This document shows, piece by piece, positions 52,040 to 62,845 of a DNA stretch of 64,000 nt. The notes under the pieces are model-generated. The model was not told the DNA's origin and made no database searches. It was given only the letters and a program-made list of their open reading frames with translations. Position 1 is the first letter of the stretch, and every line of letters begins with the position of its first letter. This stretch comes from Acidobacteriota bacterium (GTDB lineage Bacteria; Acidobacteriota; Vicinamibacteria; Vicinamibacterales; Vicinamibacteraceae). A program made the position numbers and the translations under genes. The DNA is taken from assembly GCA_020845575.1 (NCBI GenBank), contig JADLFL010000072.1, forward strand, positions 62,001-126,000, in the 5' to 3' direction.

Positions 52040-53053
52040 CTAGCGCTTCGACTTGCCGCCGAAGTACGACGGGATCACCATGCTCCGCATCGTCTGCAGG
52101 CCGGCGGGGGCGGTGAGCACCTTCGGGATCGAATTGACGGTGATCGCCGCTGTCGCGATGTCGCCATGGACGCCGCCGTCGATGCGCATCGTCAGGTCGG
52201 GCACGCCCTTCACGATCGTCGCGTCGTAGGACTTCGGCGCACCAAGGTACGCCTCCATGTGCAGCGTGATGCGCGCCTGTCCGTCCTTGTCGTAGCCCGT
52301 GCCCGTCTGCACGATGCCGGCGACCTGCCCCTTCTTCACCGTCAGAAACTGACTCGACGTCGTCTTGGTGGCGATCTTCGGGCCGATCACGTCGGTGATG
52401 GTCTCCAGCTTCCAGCCCATTGCGTCGGCGATCATCGCCACCGACTCGGTGAGCCCCACATGACGCACCGAGCCGCCCTTCACCTTCTCGGCGAACTGTT
52501 CCGGCGTGAGCCCGGCACCAATCTTCTGCTGGAAGGGCAACCGGCGAATCGACGCGTCCTGGATGCGCTCGACGCGAATCGCGTCAACGCGCTCGCACAC
52601 GCCGGTGAGCGTGATCGGCAGTGCATCCATCGTGAAACCGGGATTGACGCCCGTGCCGAGCACCGCCACCTTTGCCTTGCGCGCGATCGCGTCGATCTTC
52701 TTCGCGAGGCGCGTGTTCGAGAACCACGGATACGCGAGCTCCTCGGTGGTCGACACGATGGGCAGCCCGCAGGCCGCCACGTCGGCGATCTGATCGGCGA
52801 CCTTCGCGAGCGACGAGCTCGTGCAGAGCACCACCACGTCGGGCTTGCCCGCCCTGACCGCGGCACTCAGCTTCCCGTCCACCTTGACGCCGATCCTGCG
52901 GTCGAGACCAGCCACCTCTCCCACGTCCTTGCCGATCTTCGCCGGATCGAGATCGACGGCCCCGACGATCCTGAGGCCCTTCCGGGCCGCGCACATGCGA
53001 ACTACACCAACGCCGATGGGACCGAGCCCCACATGCAGGATACGAATGGCCAT
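52040..53053 (-). CDS. Dihydrodipicolinate reductase-like dehydrogenase
   Basis: 337 residues. Rossmann N-terminus (AIRILHVGLGPIGVGVVRMC) and CTSSSLAKVADQIADVAACG, STTEELAYPWF, VLGTGVNPGFTMDALPITLT resemble the DapB-like family that includes 2,4-diaminopentanoate dehydrogenases; the C-terminal domain also differs from classical DapB. True DapB proteins are shorter (~270 residues), so lysine synthesis is not the likely role. ATG at 53053 with AGGAG upstream at a long spacing (11 nt). Ends 1 bp before the converging phosphatase gene's stop. Confidence 0.78.
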   Translation of the reverse strand: MAIRILHVGLGPIGVGVVRMCAARKGLRIVGAVDLDPAKIGKDVGEVAGLDRRIGVKVDGKLSAAVRAGKPDVVVLCTSSSLAKVADQIADVAACGLPIVSTTEELAYPWFSNTRLAKKIDAIARKAKVAVLGTGVNPGFTMDALPITLTGVCERVDAIRVERIQDASIRRLPFQQKIGAGLTPEQFAEKVKGGSVRHVGLTESVAMIADAMGWKLETITDVIGPKIATKTTSSQFLTVKKGQVAGIVQTGTGYDKDGQARITLHMEAYLGAPKSYDATIVKGVPDLTMRIDGGVHGDIATAAITVNSIPKVLTAPAGLQTMRSMVIPSYFGGKSKR

Positions 53054-53092
53054 GACCGGGAAGACTCCTGAGGGCGGCATCGGTGATTCCCG

Positions 53093-55450
53093 ATGCGCGG
53101 AACCCGCAGATTATACTCGCGGACAATCGTGGAACTGCTCATCGGACTCGTCTTCCTGGGCGCCTCCCTCGCGGTGGCCTTCGTGCTGCCGATCCTGTCG
53201 TTCCTGCGATCCACGCGGGCGCTGCGCGACGCAGACGCGCTGGCCCGTGAGGTGCAGGTCCTGCGGGCGGAGGTCGCCGCGCTGCGCGCGGGCACGACGA
53301 CGGCTGCCCCTCCCTCGCCGGCCGACATCGCGCCGGAACCCGTCTCGACTACCGCGGTCGGGCCGGGAGGGCCGACCCTACCTACCCCCGCCGTGGCCGA
53401 CGATGCCATGGCGGAGGCAGCAGTGCCTCCCATCGCCGACTCCGCCACCGACTCCGTCGTCAACCACACTGCCGATTCCATCCCCGAGTACGCCGCCGTT
53501 GTCGAGGCCGAAGGAGTCGATGCGCCGGCGGCTGTCGCGGCAGGCCGCCCCATGGACGGCCTCGAAGAACGCATCGGGGCGCGCTGGCTCCTCTATGCCG
53601 GCATCGGGTCGCTGATCCTCGGCGTCTCGTACTTCATCAAGTTCGCATTCGACAACGGCTGGGTGAGCGAACCCTTACGCGTGGCGATCGGTCTCGCCGC
53701 CGGAGGCGCCCTCATCGGCGCCGGCCAGCGCTTCGTGCAGCGCGGACTCCGCTTCTTCGGACACACGCTCAGCGGCGGCGGACTCGTCGTGCTGTACGTG
53801 GCGATCTACGCGGCGCTGCACGCCTACGACCTGATCGGGCCATCGACGGCGTTCACCGCGATGGTCGCCGTCACCCTGCTCGGCCTGTGGCTGGCCGATC
53901 GCCATCGCGTGGAGGTGCTCGGTGCGCTGGCGCTCGTCGGCGGCTTCGTCACGCCGGCGCTCGTCGGAGGAGGCCAAGACCGGCAGATCGTGCTCTTCCT
54001 CTACGGCGCGCTGCTCCTTGCGGGTGCGCTGGCGATGGTGGTGCGATACGCGTGGGCCGGCGTCGCGGTCCTGGCCTATGGATGTTCCGTGCTGCTGTCG
54101 ATCGCATGGGCTGCCGCGCACTATCGAGCCGACGCCGGGCTTCGCACGCTCCTGCTCATCACCATCCACCTCGTGCTGCTGGCCGGCATGGTCGTCGCGT
54201 TGCGCCGTCGGCGCGGGGCGTCGGCGCTCGCCGTCCCCGCGTCGTGGGTGCTGCTCACGGCGCCGCTGCTGTACCACGCCGCCGCCCTGTGGCTCATCGG
54301 ACGCTCGCAGGGCATCTTCCTGGTCTACCTGCTCGTTGCCACGGTGGCCGGACTGTCGGTGTCCTATCACGCCGGCTGGCGGTGGGCGCGCACCATCCTG
54401 CTCGCGCTCGTCGCCATCCCGTTCATCGACTGGATGGGCAGCCTCATCGCGCCACGGTGGTACACCGCGGCGTTGGTGGCCGCGATCGCGCTGTACCTGC
54501 TGCACCTGGCCGGACAGTGGCGCGACCTCAGCGACGATGACCCCGCGCTGCCGGTCCCTGTCGCCGAGTTCGTCCACACACACGTCACGGGTGTCTTCCT
54601 GCCCGTCGCGTTGTATGCGTTTCTCGACGACCACGCGGCGTGGTGGAACGCGCCGATGCTGGCCGCCGTCGCGGGATGGAACCTCGGCGTGGCGTCGGTG
54701 GTCCGCGCGCGCATGCCGATCCTCGCGTGGCAGTTCGTCGCGCTGGGGGCGACGACCGGCGCGGTGGCCATCAGCGAGTGGTTCGATGGTCCCGTCGTGG
54801 CGATTGGTTGGGCACTCGAGGGCGTGGCCGTCGGCTACGCCGCATTGCGCTCGGGGAATCGATGGCTGGAAGGCGGCGCGCTGGCACTGCTCGGGCTGAG
54901 TGCGCTTCGCCTGCTCGAAGCGCTCGGCGCGTCGATGCCCGTGGGCACGTGGCCGATCGTCAACACCCGCACGCTCGCCACGGTCGTGGTCGTCGGCGCG
55001 ATGGCATGGCTGGCCGCACGCGCCAGGGACATCCCCACGCTCTTCGGCGGACCGTGGGCGCGGCACACGCTGATCGTCGTCGCGAACATGCTGGCCATCG
55101 CGTGGGTCTCGGCCGAGATCATCCACGTGTTCGCCGAGCGCGCGCTCGCGGCAAGTACGGCCGATCTGCCGGCGGGCGCAGCACGCGCCGAGCTCGGTCA
55201 GCAGGTGGCGCTGTCGGTGGCGTGGGCCCTGTATGCCGTGGGTCTGGTGGCTGCCGGCTTCCGCAGCGGCTACGCGCCGGCGCGCTATCTCGCCATCGCG
55301 CTGTTCGGTCTCACCATCGTCAAGGTGATGACCAGGGACGTCGCGGAACTCGATCGCGTGTACCAGATGCTCAGCGTGCTTGGCGTTGGCGTGCTCCTCG
55401 TCTCGGCGTCGTACCTGTATCAGCGGATGACGAGAACGCCAGACGTTTGA
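53093..55450 (+). CDS. DUF2339 polytopic membrane protein
   Basis: Up to 785 residues with about 20 hydrophobic segments and a short N-terminal coiled coil ([20 protein letters not shown]) followed by a Pro/Ala/Thr-rich linker. The DUF2339 core is unmistakable: [60 protein letters not shown] and [13 protein letters not shown]. Function unknown. The GTG at 53129 is a strong alternative start (773 residues): TATACT at 53112-53117 precedes it by 11 nt, and would exclude the ATG at 53093. Confidence 0.88.
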   Translation: MRGTRRLYSRTIVELLIGLVFLGASLAVAFVLPILSFLRSTRALRDADALAREVQVLRAEVAALRAGTTTAAPPSPADIAPEPVSTTAVGPGGPTLPTPAVADDAMAEAAVPPIADSATDSVVNHTADSIPEYAAVVEAEGVDAPAAVAAGRPMDGLEERIGARWLLYAGIGSLILGVSYFIKFAFDNGWVSEPLRVAIGLAAGGALIGAGQRFVQRGLRFFGHTLSGGGLVVLYVAIYAALHAYDLIGPSTAFTAMVAVTLLGLWLADRHRVEVLGALALVGGFVTPALVGGGQDRQIVLFLYGALLLAGALAMVVRYAWAGVAVLAYGCSVLLSIAWAAAHYRADAGLRTLLLITIHLVLLAGMVVALRRRRGASALAVPASWVLLTAPLLYHAAALWLIGRSQGIFLVYLLVATVAGLSVSYHAGWRWARTILLALVAIPFIDWMGSLIAPRWYTAALVAAIALYLLHLAGQWRDLSDDDPALPVPVAEFVHTHVTGVFLPVALYAFLDDHAAWWNAPMLAAVAGWNLGVASVVRARMPILAWQFVALGATTGAVAISEWFDGPVVAIGWALEGVAVGYAALRSGNRWLEGGALALLGLSALRLLEALGASMPVGTWPIVNTRTLATVVVVGAMAWLAARARDIPTLFGGPWARHTLIVVANMLAIAWVSAEIIHVFAERALAASTADLPAGAARAELGQQVALSVAWALYAVGLVAAGFRSGYAPARYLAIALFGLTIVKVMTRDVAELDRVYQMLSVLGVGVLLVSASYLYQRMTRTPDV
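53112..53117 (+). promoter_or_regulatory. -10-like hexamer for DUF2339 gene
   Basis: TATACT, 11 nt before the GTG at 53129, so the message would have a leader of only a few nt. It supports the GTG over the ATG at 53093. No -35 seen. Confidence 0.4.
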
Positions 55451-55485
55451 CACCTCCTGGCCGACGGGTCAGTATCGACGCACAC

Positions 55486-56550
55486 ATGTCGGAGTTCTCG
55501 TGGCCGGAGGCACGCATCCTCGCGGTCGACGACCAGGCGCAGAACGTCAACATCATCGAACGGCTGCTGCGCCGTGCGGGCTTCGAACACGTCTTCACGA
55601 CAACGGATCCCCAACAGGCGCGGCCGCTCGTCGAGGAACTCAGGCCCGACGTGATCCTGCTCGACCTGCACATGCCGGCGCTCGACGGCTTCGCGGTACT
55701 CGATCAACTCGCACCGCTGCTCCCGCCTGACGGCTACCTGCCGATCGTCTTCATCACGGCAGACGCCGACTCGCACCTCAAGAAGCGCGCGCTCTCCATG
55801 GGCGCCAAGGACTTCGTCAACAAGCCGTTCGACGCCACCGAGATCGTCCTCCGCATCAGGAACCTGCTCGAAGCCCGCTACCTGTATCTCGCGCTGCAGG
55901 CGCAGAACGAGACGCTCGAAGTCCGCGTCCGCGAGCGCACGGAGGAACTCGAACAAGCCCAGCTCGAGATCCTGCACCGCCTCTCGCGCGCGGCCGACTT
56001 CCGCGACGACGACACGATGCAGCACACCGAGCGCGTGGGCCGGCTCTCGGCGGCGCTGGCACGCGAGCTCGGCATGGCGAAAGACGAGGTCCAGTTGCTG
56101 CGACGCGCGGCGCCGCTCCACGACCTCGGCAAGATCGCGATCCCCGACAGCATCCTCCTGAAAGGCGGCGGCCTCAGTGACGATGAGTTCGGGGAGATGA
56201 AGACGCACACGCGAATCGGTGCGCGCCTGCTGTCAGGCAGCACGCACCCGCTGCTGCAGATGGCCGAGCAGATCGCGCTCACGCATCACGAGCAATGGGA
56301 CGGCTCGGGCTACCTCGAAGGCCTGCACGGCGAAGCCATTCCGCTCGTCAGCCGTATCGTGACGGTGGCTGACGTGTTCGACGCGCTGACGCACGCACGT
56401 CCGTACAAGCGGTCGTGGCCGCTCTCGGAAGCCCTCGACGAACTGAAACGACTGAGAGGGCGACAGTTCGATCCCGACGTCGTCAACGCCCTGCTCCGCA
56501 TCGTCGAGCGCGGCGAGCTCACGCTCGACGGATTGCAGGGGGACGACTAG
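55486..56550 (+). CDS. Response regulator with degenerate HD-GYP domain
   Basis: 354 residues. Receiver domain with DD (15-16) and phospho-accepting D60 ([13 protein letters not shown]), a coiled coil (about 130-160), then an HD domain: [12 protein letters not shown] and [21 protein letters not shown] enzymes hydrolyse cyclic di-GMP; here GYP is GYL, so activity may differ. The ATG at 55486 begins a receiver of normal length; the open frame continues upstream inside the DUF2339 gene. Its stop codon overlaps that of the converging gltD gene (56547-56550, CTAG). Confidence 0.9.
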   Translation: MSEFSWPEARILAVDDQAQNVNIIERLLRRAGFEHVFTTTDPQQARPLVEELRPDVILLDLHMPALDGFAVLDQLAPLLPPDGYLPIVFITADADSHLKKRALSMGAKDFVNKPFDATEIVLRIRNLLEARYLYLALQAQNETLEVRVRERTEELEQAQLEILHRLSRAADFRDDDTMQHTERVGRLSAALARELGMAKDEVQLLRRAAPLHDLGKIAIPDSILLKGGGLSDDEFGEMKTHTRIGARLLSGSTHPLLQMAEQIALTHHEQWDGSGYLEGLHGEAIPLVSRIVTVADVFDALTHARPYKRSWPLSEALDELKRLRGRQFDPDVVNALLRIVERGELTLDGLQGDD

Positions 56551-57971
56551 CTGTCGAGGTACTTCCCGACCTGCTCGGCGGCCTGACGCCCTTCGGCAAT
56601 CGCCCACACGATCAGTGACGCGCCCCGGCGCGCGTCGCCGGCAACGAAGACGCCCGGGGCCGTCGTCTGGCGCGTGTGCGGGTCGGCCTTCACGCGTCCC
56701 GCGGCGTCGCACTCGACGCCGAGCTGATCGAACAGCGGCAGGCGCTCCGGTCCGGTGAATCCCATCGCGAGGAAGATCAGATCGACGTCCTCGCTGAACT
56801 CGGTCCCTGGCACGGGCTCGAACGCGAGCTGGCCGTTCTCCTTGCGGACCATCTCGACGCGCACGCCGTGCAGGCGCTTCAGCACGCCGTCCTCGCCTTC
56901 GAGGTGCGTCGTCATGATCGCGTACTCGCGATCGCCGCCTTCCTCGTGCGCCGCCGACACGCGGTAGATGTTCGGCCACTGCGGCCACGGATCGGCGGGG
57001 CTGCGGCTGTCGGGTGGACGCGGGGCGATCTCGAACTGGCGCACGCTTGCCGCGCCCTGACGGTGCGCGGTCCCGAGGCAGTCGGCACCGGTATCGCCAC
57101 CGCCGAGGATGATCACGCGCTTGCCGCGCGCGTCGAGCGTCGCGTCGTGGACGACCTCGTCGCCGGCCACCACGCGGTTCTGCTGCTCCAGGTACGTCAT
57201 CGCGCGGTGCACGCCGCGCAGGTCGGCACCAGGCACGGTGAGCGCGCGCGGCTGCGTCGCACCAACGGCCAGACACACGGCGTCGAAGTCCTGTCGCAGC
57301 TGCGCGCCCGTGAGCGAACCGCCCACATCGACGCTCGTCCTGAACTCAACGCCCTCGGCGGCCATCTGCGCGAGACGGCGATCGAGCAGCGCCTTGTCCA
57401 TCTTGAAGTCTGGAATGCCGTACCGCAGCAGTCCGCCGATGCGATCGGCCCGCTCGAAGAGGACGACGTCGTGCCCCTGACGCGCGAGTTGCTGCGCCGC
57501 GGCAAGACCCGCCGGACCGGACCCGACAACGGCTACCTTCCTGCCCGTGCGGACCGATGCGGGTTCGGCGGTCACCCAGCCTTCCGAGAACGCGCGGTCG
57601 ACAATCGTGACTTCGACCTGCTTGATCGTCACGGGCAGGTCGTTGATGCCGAGTACGCAGGCGGCTTCGCACGGCGCCGGACAGAGCCGCCCCGTGAACT
57701 CGGGAAAGTTGTTGGTCGCGTGCAGGCGGGCGGCAGCCTCGCGCCACCGCTCGCGGTAGACGAGATCGTTCCAGTCGGGAATCAGGTTGCCGAGCGGACA
57801 CCCCTGATGACAGAACGGGATGCCGCAGTCCATGCAGCGACTCGCCTGGCCGCGCAGCGACTCGACGGGGAACGGCTGATAGACCTCCTGCCAGTCGTGG
57901 ACGCGTTCCTCGACAGGACGCCGCGTCGGCGTTTGTCGCGTGAGCTCGAGAAACCCTGTCGCCTTGCCCAT
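56547..57971 (-). CDS. gltD: Glutamate synthase (NADPH) small subunit
   Basis: A 474-residue flavoprotein that takes electrons from NADPH and passes them to GltB. Fe-S Cys clusters: [20 protein letters not shown] and [18 protein letters not shown] motif [25 protein letters not shown] motif [21 protein letters not shown]-terminal [20 protein letters not shown]. It overlaps the gltB stop by one base (TGATG). The order gltB-gltD is the same as in many bacteria. Confidence 0.96.
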   Translation of the reverse strand: MGKATGFLELTRQTPTRRPVEERVHDWQEVYQPFPVESLRGQASRCMDCGIPFCHQGCPLGNLIPDWNDLVYRERWREAAARLHATNNFPEFTGRLCPAPCEAACVLGINDLPVTIKQVEVTIVDRAFSEGWVTAEPASVRTGRKVAVVGSGPAGLAAAQQLARQGHDVVLFERADRIGGLLRYGIPDFKMDKALLDRRLAQMAAEGVEFRTSVDVGGSLTGAQLRQDFDAVCLAVGATQPRALTVPGADLRGVHRAMTYLEQQNRVVAGDEVVHDATLDARGKRVIILGGGDTGADCLGTAHRQGAASVRQFEIAPRPPDSRSPADPWPQWPNIYRVSAAHEEGGDREYAIMTTHLEGEDGVLKRLHGVRVEMVRKENGQLAFEPVPGTEFSEDVDLIFLAMGFTGPERLPLFDQLGVECDAAGRVKADPHTRQTTAPGVFVAGDARRGASLIVWAIAEGRQAAEQVGKYLDS

Positions 57972-60900
57972 CAGACCGCCACTCCCTGCAGTTCGGCGCG
58001 CTGTGCCTCGAGCGCCTTCTTGTACTCGATCGGCATCACGCGCACGAACCGCGCGATCGTCTCCGGCCAGTCGGCGAGCAGCCGATCGGCCAGCGTGCTG
58101 TCGGTGACGGCGCGATGGCGCTCCAGCAACTCGTACACGTAACGCTCGTCGTCCTCGTCGAGCCCTTCGAGCAGCACCATCTCCTTGTTGCAGCGTTGCG
58201 CGAAGTCGCCGTCCTCGTCGAGCACGTAGGCCACGCCGCCGCTCATGCCGGCGGCGAAGTTGCGGCCCGTGCGCCCGAGCACCGCCACGCGGCCACCGGT
58301 CATGTACTCGCAGCCGTGATCGCCGACACCCTCGACCACCGCCACGGCGCCGCTGTTGCGGACCGCGAAACGCTCGCCGACGACACCCCTGATGAACGCC
58401 TCACCGCTCGTGGCACCGTAGAGCGCGACGTTGCCGGCAATCACGTTGCGCTCAGCCTTGAACGGCGCGTCGTGAGGCGGACGCACGATCACGCGCCCGC
58501 CCGACAATCCCTTGCCGACGTAGTCGTTGGCGTCGCCCTCGAGACGGAGCGTGATGCCGGCGGGCAGGAACGCACCGAAGCTCTGCCCCGCGGATCCGGT
58601 GAACGACAGGTCGATGGTGTCGTGCGCGAGGCCCTGACCGCCGTATCGCCGGCTCACTTCGCTGCCGAGCATCGTGCCCACCGACCGATCGACGTTGCGG
58701 ATCGGCAGCGCCGCCGTCACCTTCTCGCGCCGGTCCAGCGCGGGCTCCGCGAGCGCGATGAGCTGCGCGTCGAGCACCGACGCCAGGTCCACGTCCTGCG
58801 GCACCGTGCGGTGCAGGACGGGCGCAGGCGCGCCCTCGACGGCCGACACGTGCGACGTGTCGAGGATGCGCGAGAAGTCGAGGCCACGCGCCTTCCAGTG
58901 ATCCACGGCGGGACGCACGTCGATCAGGTCGGCGCGACCGATCATCTCCTGGAGCGTGCGGAAGCCGAGCTGCGCCATCGTCTCGCGCACTTCCTGCGCG
59001 ATGAAGTGGAAGAAGTTGACGACGTGATCGGCCTGCCCGGTGAACTTCGCGCGCAGCGCCGGGTTCTGCGTGGCGATGCCGACGGGACACGTGTCGAGAT
59101 GACAGACGCGCATCATCACGCAGCCCATCACCACGAGCGGTGCGGTCGAGAAGCCGAACTCCTCGGCACCGAGCAGCGCGCCGATGACCACGTCGCGACC
59201 TGTCTTCAACTGGCCGTCCACCTGCACGGTCACGCGATCGCGCAACCTGTTGCCGACGAGCGTCTGCTGCGTCTCGGCCAGACCGAGTTCCCACGGGACG
59301 CCCGCGTGCTTGAGCGAGGTCAGCGGACTGGCGCCCGTGCCGCCGTCGTGACCGCTGATGAGCACCACGTCGCTCTTGGCCTTGGCCACCCCGGCCGCCA
59401 CCGTGCCGACGCCGACCTCCGACACCAGCTTCACGCTGATGCGCGCGCGCGGGTTGGCGTTGCGCAGGTCGTAGATCAGCTGCGCGAGGTCTTCGATCGA
59501 GTAGATGTCGTGGTGCGGCGGCGGGCTGATGAGCCCCACGCCCGGCGTGGAGTGCCGCACCTTGGCGACCCACGGGTACACCTTGTTGCCGGGCAGTTGA
59601 CCGCCCTCGCCGGGCTTGGCGCCCTGCGCCATCTTGATCTGCAATTCGTCGGCGTTGACCAGGTAGTGGCTCGTGACGCCGAAGCGACCGGACGCGACCT
59701 GCTTGATGGCGCTGCGCCGGAAGTCGCCGTTGGCATCCGGCGTGAAACGCCGCGGGTCCTCGCCGCCTTCGCCGCTGTTGCTCCGGCCGCCAAGGCGGTT
59801 CATCGCGATCGCGAGCGTCTCGTGCGCTTCGGCGCTGATCGAGCCGAAGCTCATCGCACCGCTGGCGAAGCGCTTGACGATCGACTCGACAGGCTCGACC
59901 TCGTCGATCGGCACAGCGGGCCGTGTGCCCGTACGCAACGTGAACAGGCCGCGCAACGTCGCCTGCTCGCGCGTCTGGTCGTCGACGGCTCTCGTGTACT
60001 CGCGGAAGATGTCGTACCGCTTCGTGCGCGTGGCGTGCTGCAGCTTGAACACCGTCTCCGGGTTGAAGAGGTGCAGTTCGCCATCGCGACGCCACTGGTA
60101 CTGCCCGCCGGGCACCAGCTCGCGGTCCACCTGCGGCGCCGGTGCGTAGGCGCGCGCGTGATTGCGCAGCGCCTCCTCGGCGACCTCGGTGATGCCGATG
60201 CCGCCGATGCGCGAGGGCGTGTTGGTGAAGTAGCGTGCGACCAGGTCCTTGGACAGCCCCACGGCCTCGAAGATCTGTGCCCCGCGATAGCTGGCCACCG
60301 TGCTGATGCCCATCTTGGACATCACCTTGACCACGCCCTTCTCCACCGCCTTCAGGTACTTGCTCCGGAGCGCGGCGTCGTCCACCGTCGGCTCGACGAG
60401 GCCCATCTCCTTCAACTGCGGCAGCGATTCGAGCGCGAGCCACGGGTTGATGGCGCTCGCACCGTAGCCGATCAACGTGGCGTAGTGGTGGACCTCACGC
60501 GCGTCCGCGGTCTCGACGATGAGCGTGACGTGCGTGCGCGTGCGCTCGCGCACGAGATGGTTCTGCAGGCCCGCGACCGCGAGCAGCGCCGGGATGGGGC
60601 ACTTCTTCGCGGTGACGGCGCGGTCCGACAGCACCAGCACCTTGGCGCCGCCGGCGATGGCCGTGTCTGCCTTCGCGAACATCGCCTTGAGCGCAGGCTC
60701 CATGCCTCCTGGCCCGTCGGCCACGGGGAACACCATGTCCAGCACGGTGACGTAGAACGGCTGATCGTCGCGCGAGGTGGGCAGCAGGCGGCCGGCACGG
60801 TCGTACCGCTGCAGCGCCTTGAAGCGCGCCATCTGCGAATTGTCGAGGAACGGGCTGTCGCAGAGGATCATCCGGCAGCTCTCGGGCTGCGGATCGAGCA

Positions 60901-62596
60901 GGTTGCGTTCAGGCCCGATGGCCGTGCCGACCGACGTCACGAGCTTCTCGCGGATCGCGTCGAGCGGCGGATTGGTGACCTGCGCGAAGAGCTGCTGGAA
61001 GTAGTCGGGCAGCGGGCGCGACTTGTGGCTCAGCACCGCGAGCGCCGCGTCGTTGCCCATCGAGCCGAGGCCTTCCTCGCCCTTGGTCGCCATCGGCGCC
61101 ATGAGGATCTTCAGGTCCTCCTGGGTGTAGCCGAAGGCGTGCTGCAAGGTGCGTAGCGCCTCGCCCGTCTGCGGCGCGGGCGTGTCTGCCGGCTGCAGCG
61201 CCTCGAGCGGGGTGAGGTGCTGGCTCACCCACTCCTGATAGGGCTTCTCCGTGGCGATGCGCTGCTTGATCTCCTCGTCCGAGACGATGCGGCCCTCGGC
61301 GAGATCGACGAGGAACATCTTGCCCGGGTGCAGGCGCCCCTTCTCGATCACCCGCGCCGACGGCACGTCGAGCACGCCCACCTCCGACGCGAGGATCACG
61401 TAGTCGTCGTCGGTCACCCAGTACCGCGCCGGTCGCAGGCCGTTGCGATCGAGCACCGCGCCGATCTGCACGCCGTCGGTGAACGTCACGCAGGCGGGAC
61501 CGTCCCATGGCTCGACGAGACAGGAGTGATACGCGTAGAACGCCTTCTTCTCCGCGCTCATCGTGTCGTGGTGCTCCCACGCTTCGGGCACCAGCATCAT
61601 CACCGCGTGCGGCAACGAGCGGCCGCCCTGCACGAGCAGTTCGAGCACGCTGTCGAGGCAGGCCGAGTCGCTCAGCCCCTCGCGGACGATGGGGAGGATC
61701 TTCGGGAGGTCGTCGCCGAAGAGCGGCGAGGCGAGGCGCGCCTCGCGCGCGCGCATCCAGTTGATGTTGCCGCGCAGCGTGTTGATCTCGCCGTTGTGCG
61801 CCACCATGTGGTACGGGTGCGCGAGTTCCCAGCTCGGGAACGTGTTGGTGCTGAAGCGCGAGTGGAACAGCGCCAGCGCGCTCGTGGTGAGCGGGTCGGA
61901 GAGATCGGGGAAGTACTCGCGCACCTGCGGCGGCGTGAGCATCCCCTTGTAGGTGAGCGTGCGCGTCGACAGGCTCGGCACGTGGAAGTACTTCGTATCG
62001 TCGATCCCGCTCGTGCGGATCGTCGTCTGGAAGCGCTTCCTGATGACGTACAGCTTGCGTTCGAACGTGGCAGGGTCGGGGGTGTCTGGGCCGGGGGCCA
62101 GGAACACGTGGTCCATCACCGGCTCGACAGAGCGCGCGGTGTTGCCGAGCGTCCTGTTGTCGGTGGGCACACGCCGCCAGCCGAGGAGCACCTGTCCCTC
62201 CTGGCGAGCCACCATCGCGAAGATCAGTCTGGCGAGCGCGGCGGCCTGCGGATCCGGCGACAGGAACACGAGACCGATGGCGTACTGCCCGGCCGGCGGC
62301 AGCATCGCCAGCGGCGTGCCCTCGTCTGGCGAGACGATCGCTCCGGCGGCACACTCGCGCGCGAACAGGGCGTGCGGGATCTGGATGAGGATGCCAGCGC
62401 CGTCGCCGGTGTTGTGCTCGGCGCCCGTTGCGCCGCGGTGCTCCATCCGCTCGAGCGCGCGGAGGGCCCTGTCGACCAGGTCGTGCGAGGGCGTTCCGCG
62501 CAACTGGGCGAGGAAACCGACGCCGCAGGCGTCGTGCTCGAAAGACGGGTCGTACAGGCCGCGTTGCGGCTTCAGGGCCAACTGCGTGTTGTCCAT
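57971..62596 (-). CDS. gltB: Glutamate synthase large subunit
   Basis: A 1541-residue Fe-S flavoprotein that turns 2-oxoglutarate and glutamine into two glutamates. The N-terminal glutaminase has C24 (DACGVGFLA), exposed by removal of a ~23-residue propeptide. Then the GltS-type central domain, the FMN-binding TIM barrel ([40 protein letters not shown]) and the C-terminal GXGXG-type beta-helix. The Fe-S Cys follow in the CXXDTCPVG-type segment. ATG at 62596. A hairpin (62620-62645) lies in the leader. Confidence 0.97.
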   Translation of the reverse strand: MDNTQLALKPQRGLYDPSFEHDACGVGFLAQLRGTPSHDLVDRALRALERMEHRGATGAEHNTGDGAGILIQIPHALFARECAAGAIVSPDEGTPLAMLPPAGQYAIGLVFLSPDPQAAALARLIFAMVARQEGQVLLGWRRVPTDNRTLGNTARSVEPVMDHVFLAPGPDTPDPATFERKLYVIRKRFQTTIRTSGIDDTKYFHVPSLSTRTLTYKGMLTPPQVREYFPDLSDPLTTSALALFHSRFSTNTFPSWELAHPYHMVAHNGEINTLRGNINWMRAREARLASPLFGDDLPKILPIVREGLSDSACLDSVLELLVQGGRSLPHAVMMLVPEAWEHHDTMSAEKKAFYAYHSCLVEPWDGPACVTFTDGVQIGAVLDRNGLRPARYWVTDDDYVILASEVGVLDVPSARVIEKGRLHPGKMFLVDLAEGRIVSDEEIKQRIATEKPYQEWVSQHLTPLEALQPADTPAPQTGEALRTLQHAFGYTQEDLKILMAPMATKGEEGLGSMGNDAALAVLSHKSRPLPDYFQQLFAQVTNPPLDAIREKLVTSVGTAIGPERNLLDPQPESCRMILCDSPFLDNSQMARFKALQRYDRAGRLLPTSRDDQPFYVTVLDMVFPVADGPGGMEPALKAMFAKADTAIAGGAKVLVLSDRAVTAKKCPIPALLAVAGLQNHLVRERTRTHVTLIVETADAREVHHYATLIGYGASAINPWLALESLPQLKEMGLVEPTVDDAALRSKYLKAVEKGVVKVMSKMGISTVASYRGAQIFEAVGLSKDLVARYFTNTPSRIGGIGITEVAEEALRNHARAYAPAPQVDRELVPGGQYQWRRDGELHLFNPETVFKLQHATRTKRYDIFREYTRAVDDQTREQATLRGLFTLRTGTRPAVPIDEVEPVESIVKRFASGAMSFGSISAEAHETLAIAMNRLGGRSNSGEGGEDPRRFTPDANGDFRRSAIKQVASGRFGVTSHYLVNADELQIKMAQGAKPGEGGQLPGNKVYPWVAKVRHSTPGVGLISPPPHHDIYSIEDLAQLIYDLRNANPRARISVKLVSEVGVGTVAAGVAKAKSDVVLISGHDGGTGASPLTSLKHAGVPWELGLAETQQTLVGNRLRDRVTVQVDGQLKTGRDVVIGALLGAEEFGFSTAPLVVMGCVMMRVCHLDTCPVGIATQNPALRAKFTGQADHVVNFFHFIAQEVRETMAQLGFRTLQEMIGRADLIDVRPAVDHWKARGLDFSRILDTSHVSAVEGAPAPVLHRTVPQDVDLASVLDAQLIALAEPALDRREKVTAALPIRNVDRSVGTMLGSEVSRRYGGQGLAHDTIDLSFTGSAGQSFGAFLPAGITLRLEGDANDYVGKGLSGGRVIVRPPHDAPFKAERNVIAGNVALYGATSGEAFIRGVVGERFAVRNSGAVAVVEGVGDHGCEYMTGGRVAVLGRTGRNFAAGMSGGVAYVLDEDGDFAQRCNKEMVLLEGLDEDDERYVYELLERHRAVTDSTLADRLLADWPETIARFVRVMPIEYKKALEAQRAELQGVAV

Positions 62597-62619
62597 TGGG
62601 GCACCCCGCTCACCGGAGT

Positions 62620-62645
62620 CCGGACGGGCACACCTTCCCGTCCGG
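62620..62645 (-). promoter_or_regulatory. Hairpin in the gltB leader
   Basis: CCGGACGGG and CCCGTCCGG, perfect 9-bp arms around 8 nt, starting 24 nt upstream of the gltB ATG. It would form in the 5' leader. The adjacent 62647-62672 copies part of the long hairpin element at 27262-27317, so it may be part of a dispersed repeat rather than a riboregulator. Confidence 0.45.
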
Positions 62646-62690
62646 CGTAGGGACACCCCTCGTGGATGCCCGCTGGTGAAGCGTGCAGGA

Positions 62691-62696
62691 AGTGTA
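62691..62696 (-). promoter_or_regulatory. -10-like hexamer for gltB
   Basis: TACACT on the minus strand. The position 17 nt upstream, where a -35 would lie (62714-62719), is inside the palindrome at 62713-62729 and does not match TTGACA. Confidence 0.3.
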
Positions 62697-62712
62697 TGCC
62701 ATTGCCTCGTAG

Positions 62713-62729
62713 CATGCGTCTGACGCATG
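62713..62729. promoter_or_regulatory. Perfect 17-bp palindrome, candidate operator
   Basis: CATGCGTCTGACGCATG has perfect 8-bp arms around one base. It lies in the 249-bp gap between divergent gltB and the flavoprotein gene, at the expected -35 position of the gltB promoter. A nitrogen or amino-acid regulator is conceivable; none is identified. Confidence 0.5.
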
Positions 62730-62845
62730 GATGAAATGCGGTGAAGCCGGGCACCGGTGGCCGTTTCCGGCGTTGCGGTACCATCCGCGTGGCAGGACGC
62801 AGTCCTCATATCTCGGCGCCCGTGGGCCGGCGCGAAGGATTTCCG

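Noticed and set aside
58115..61156. 1013-codon plus-strand open frame opposite gltB
   Set aside because: High-GC antisense shadow: Arg/His/Leu/Val-rich, no motifs, and gltB on the other strand is full length with all motifs.
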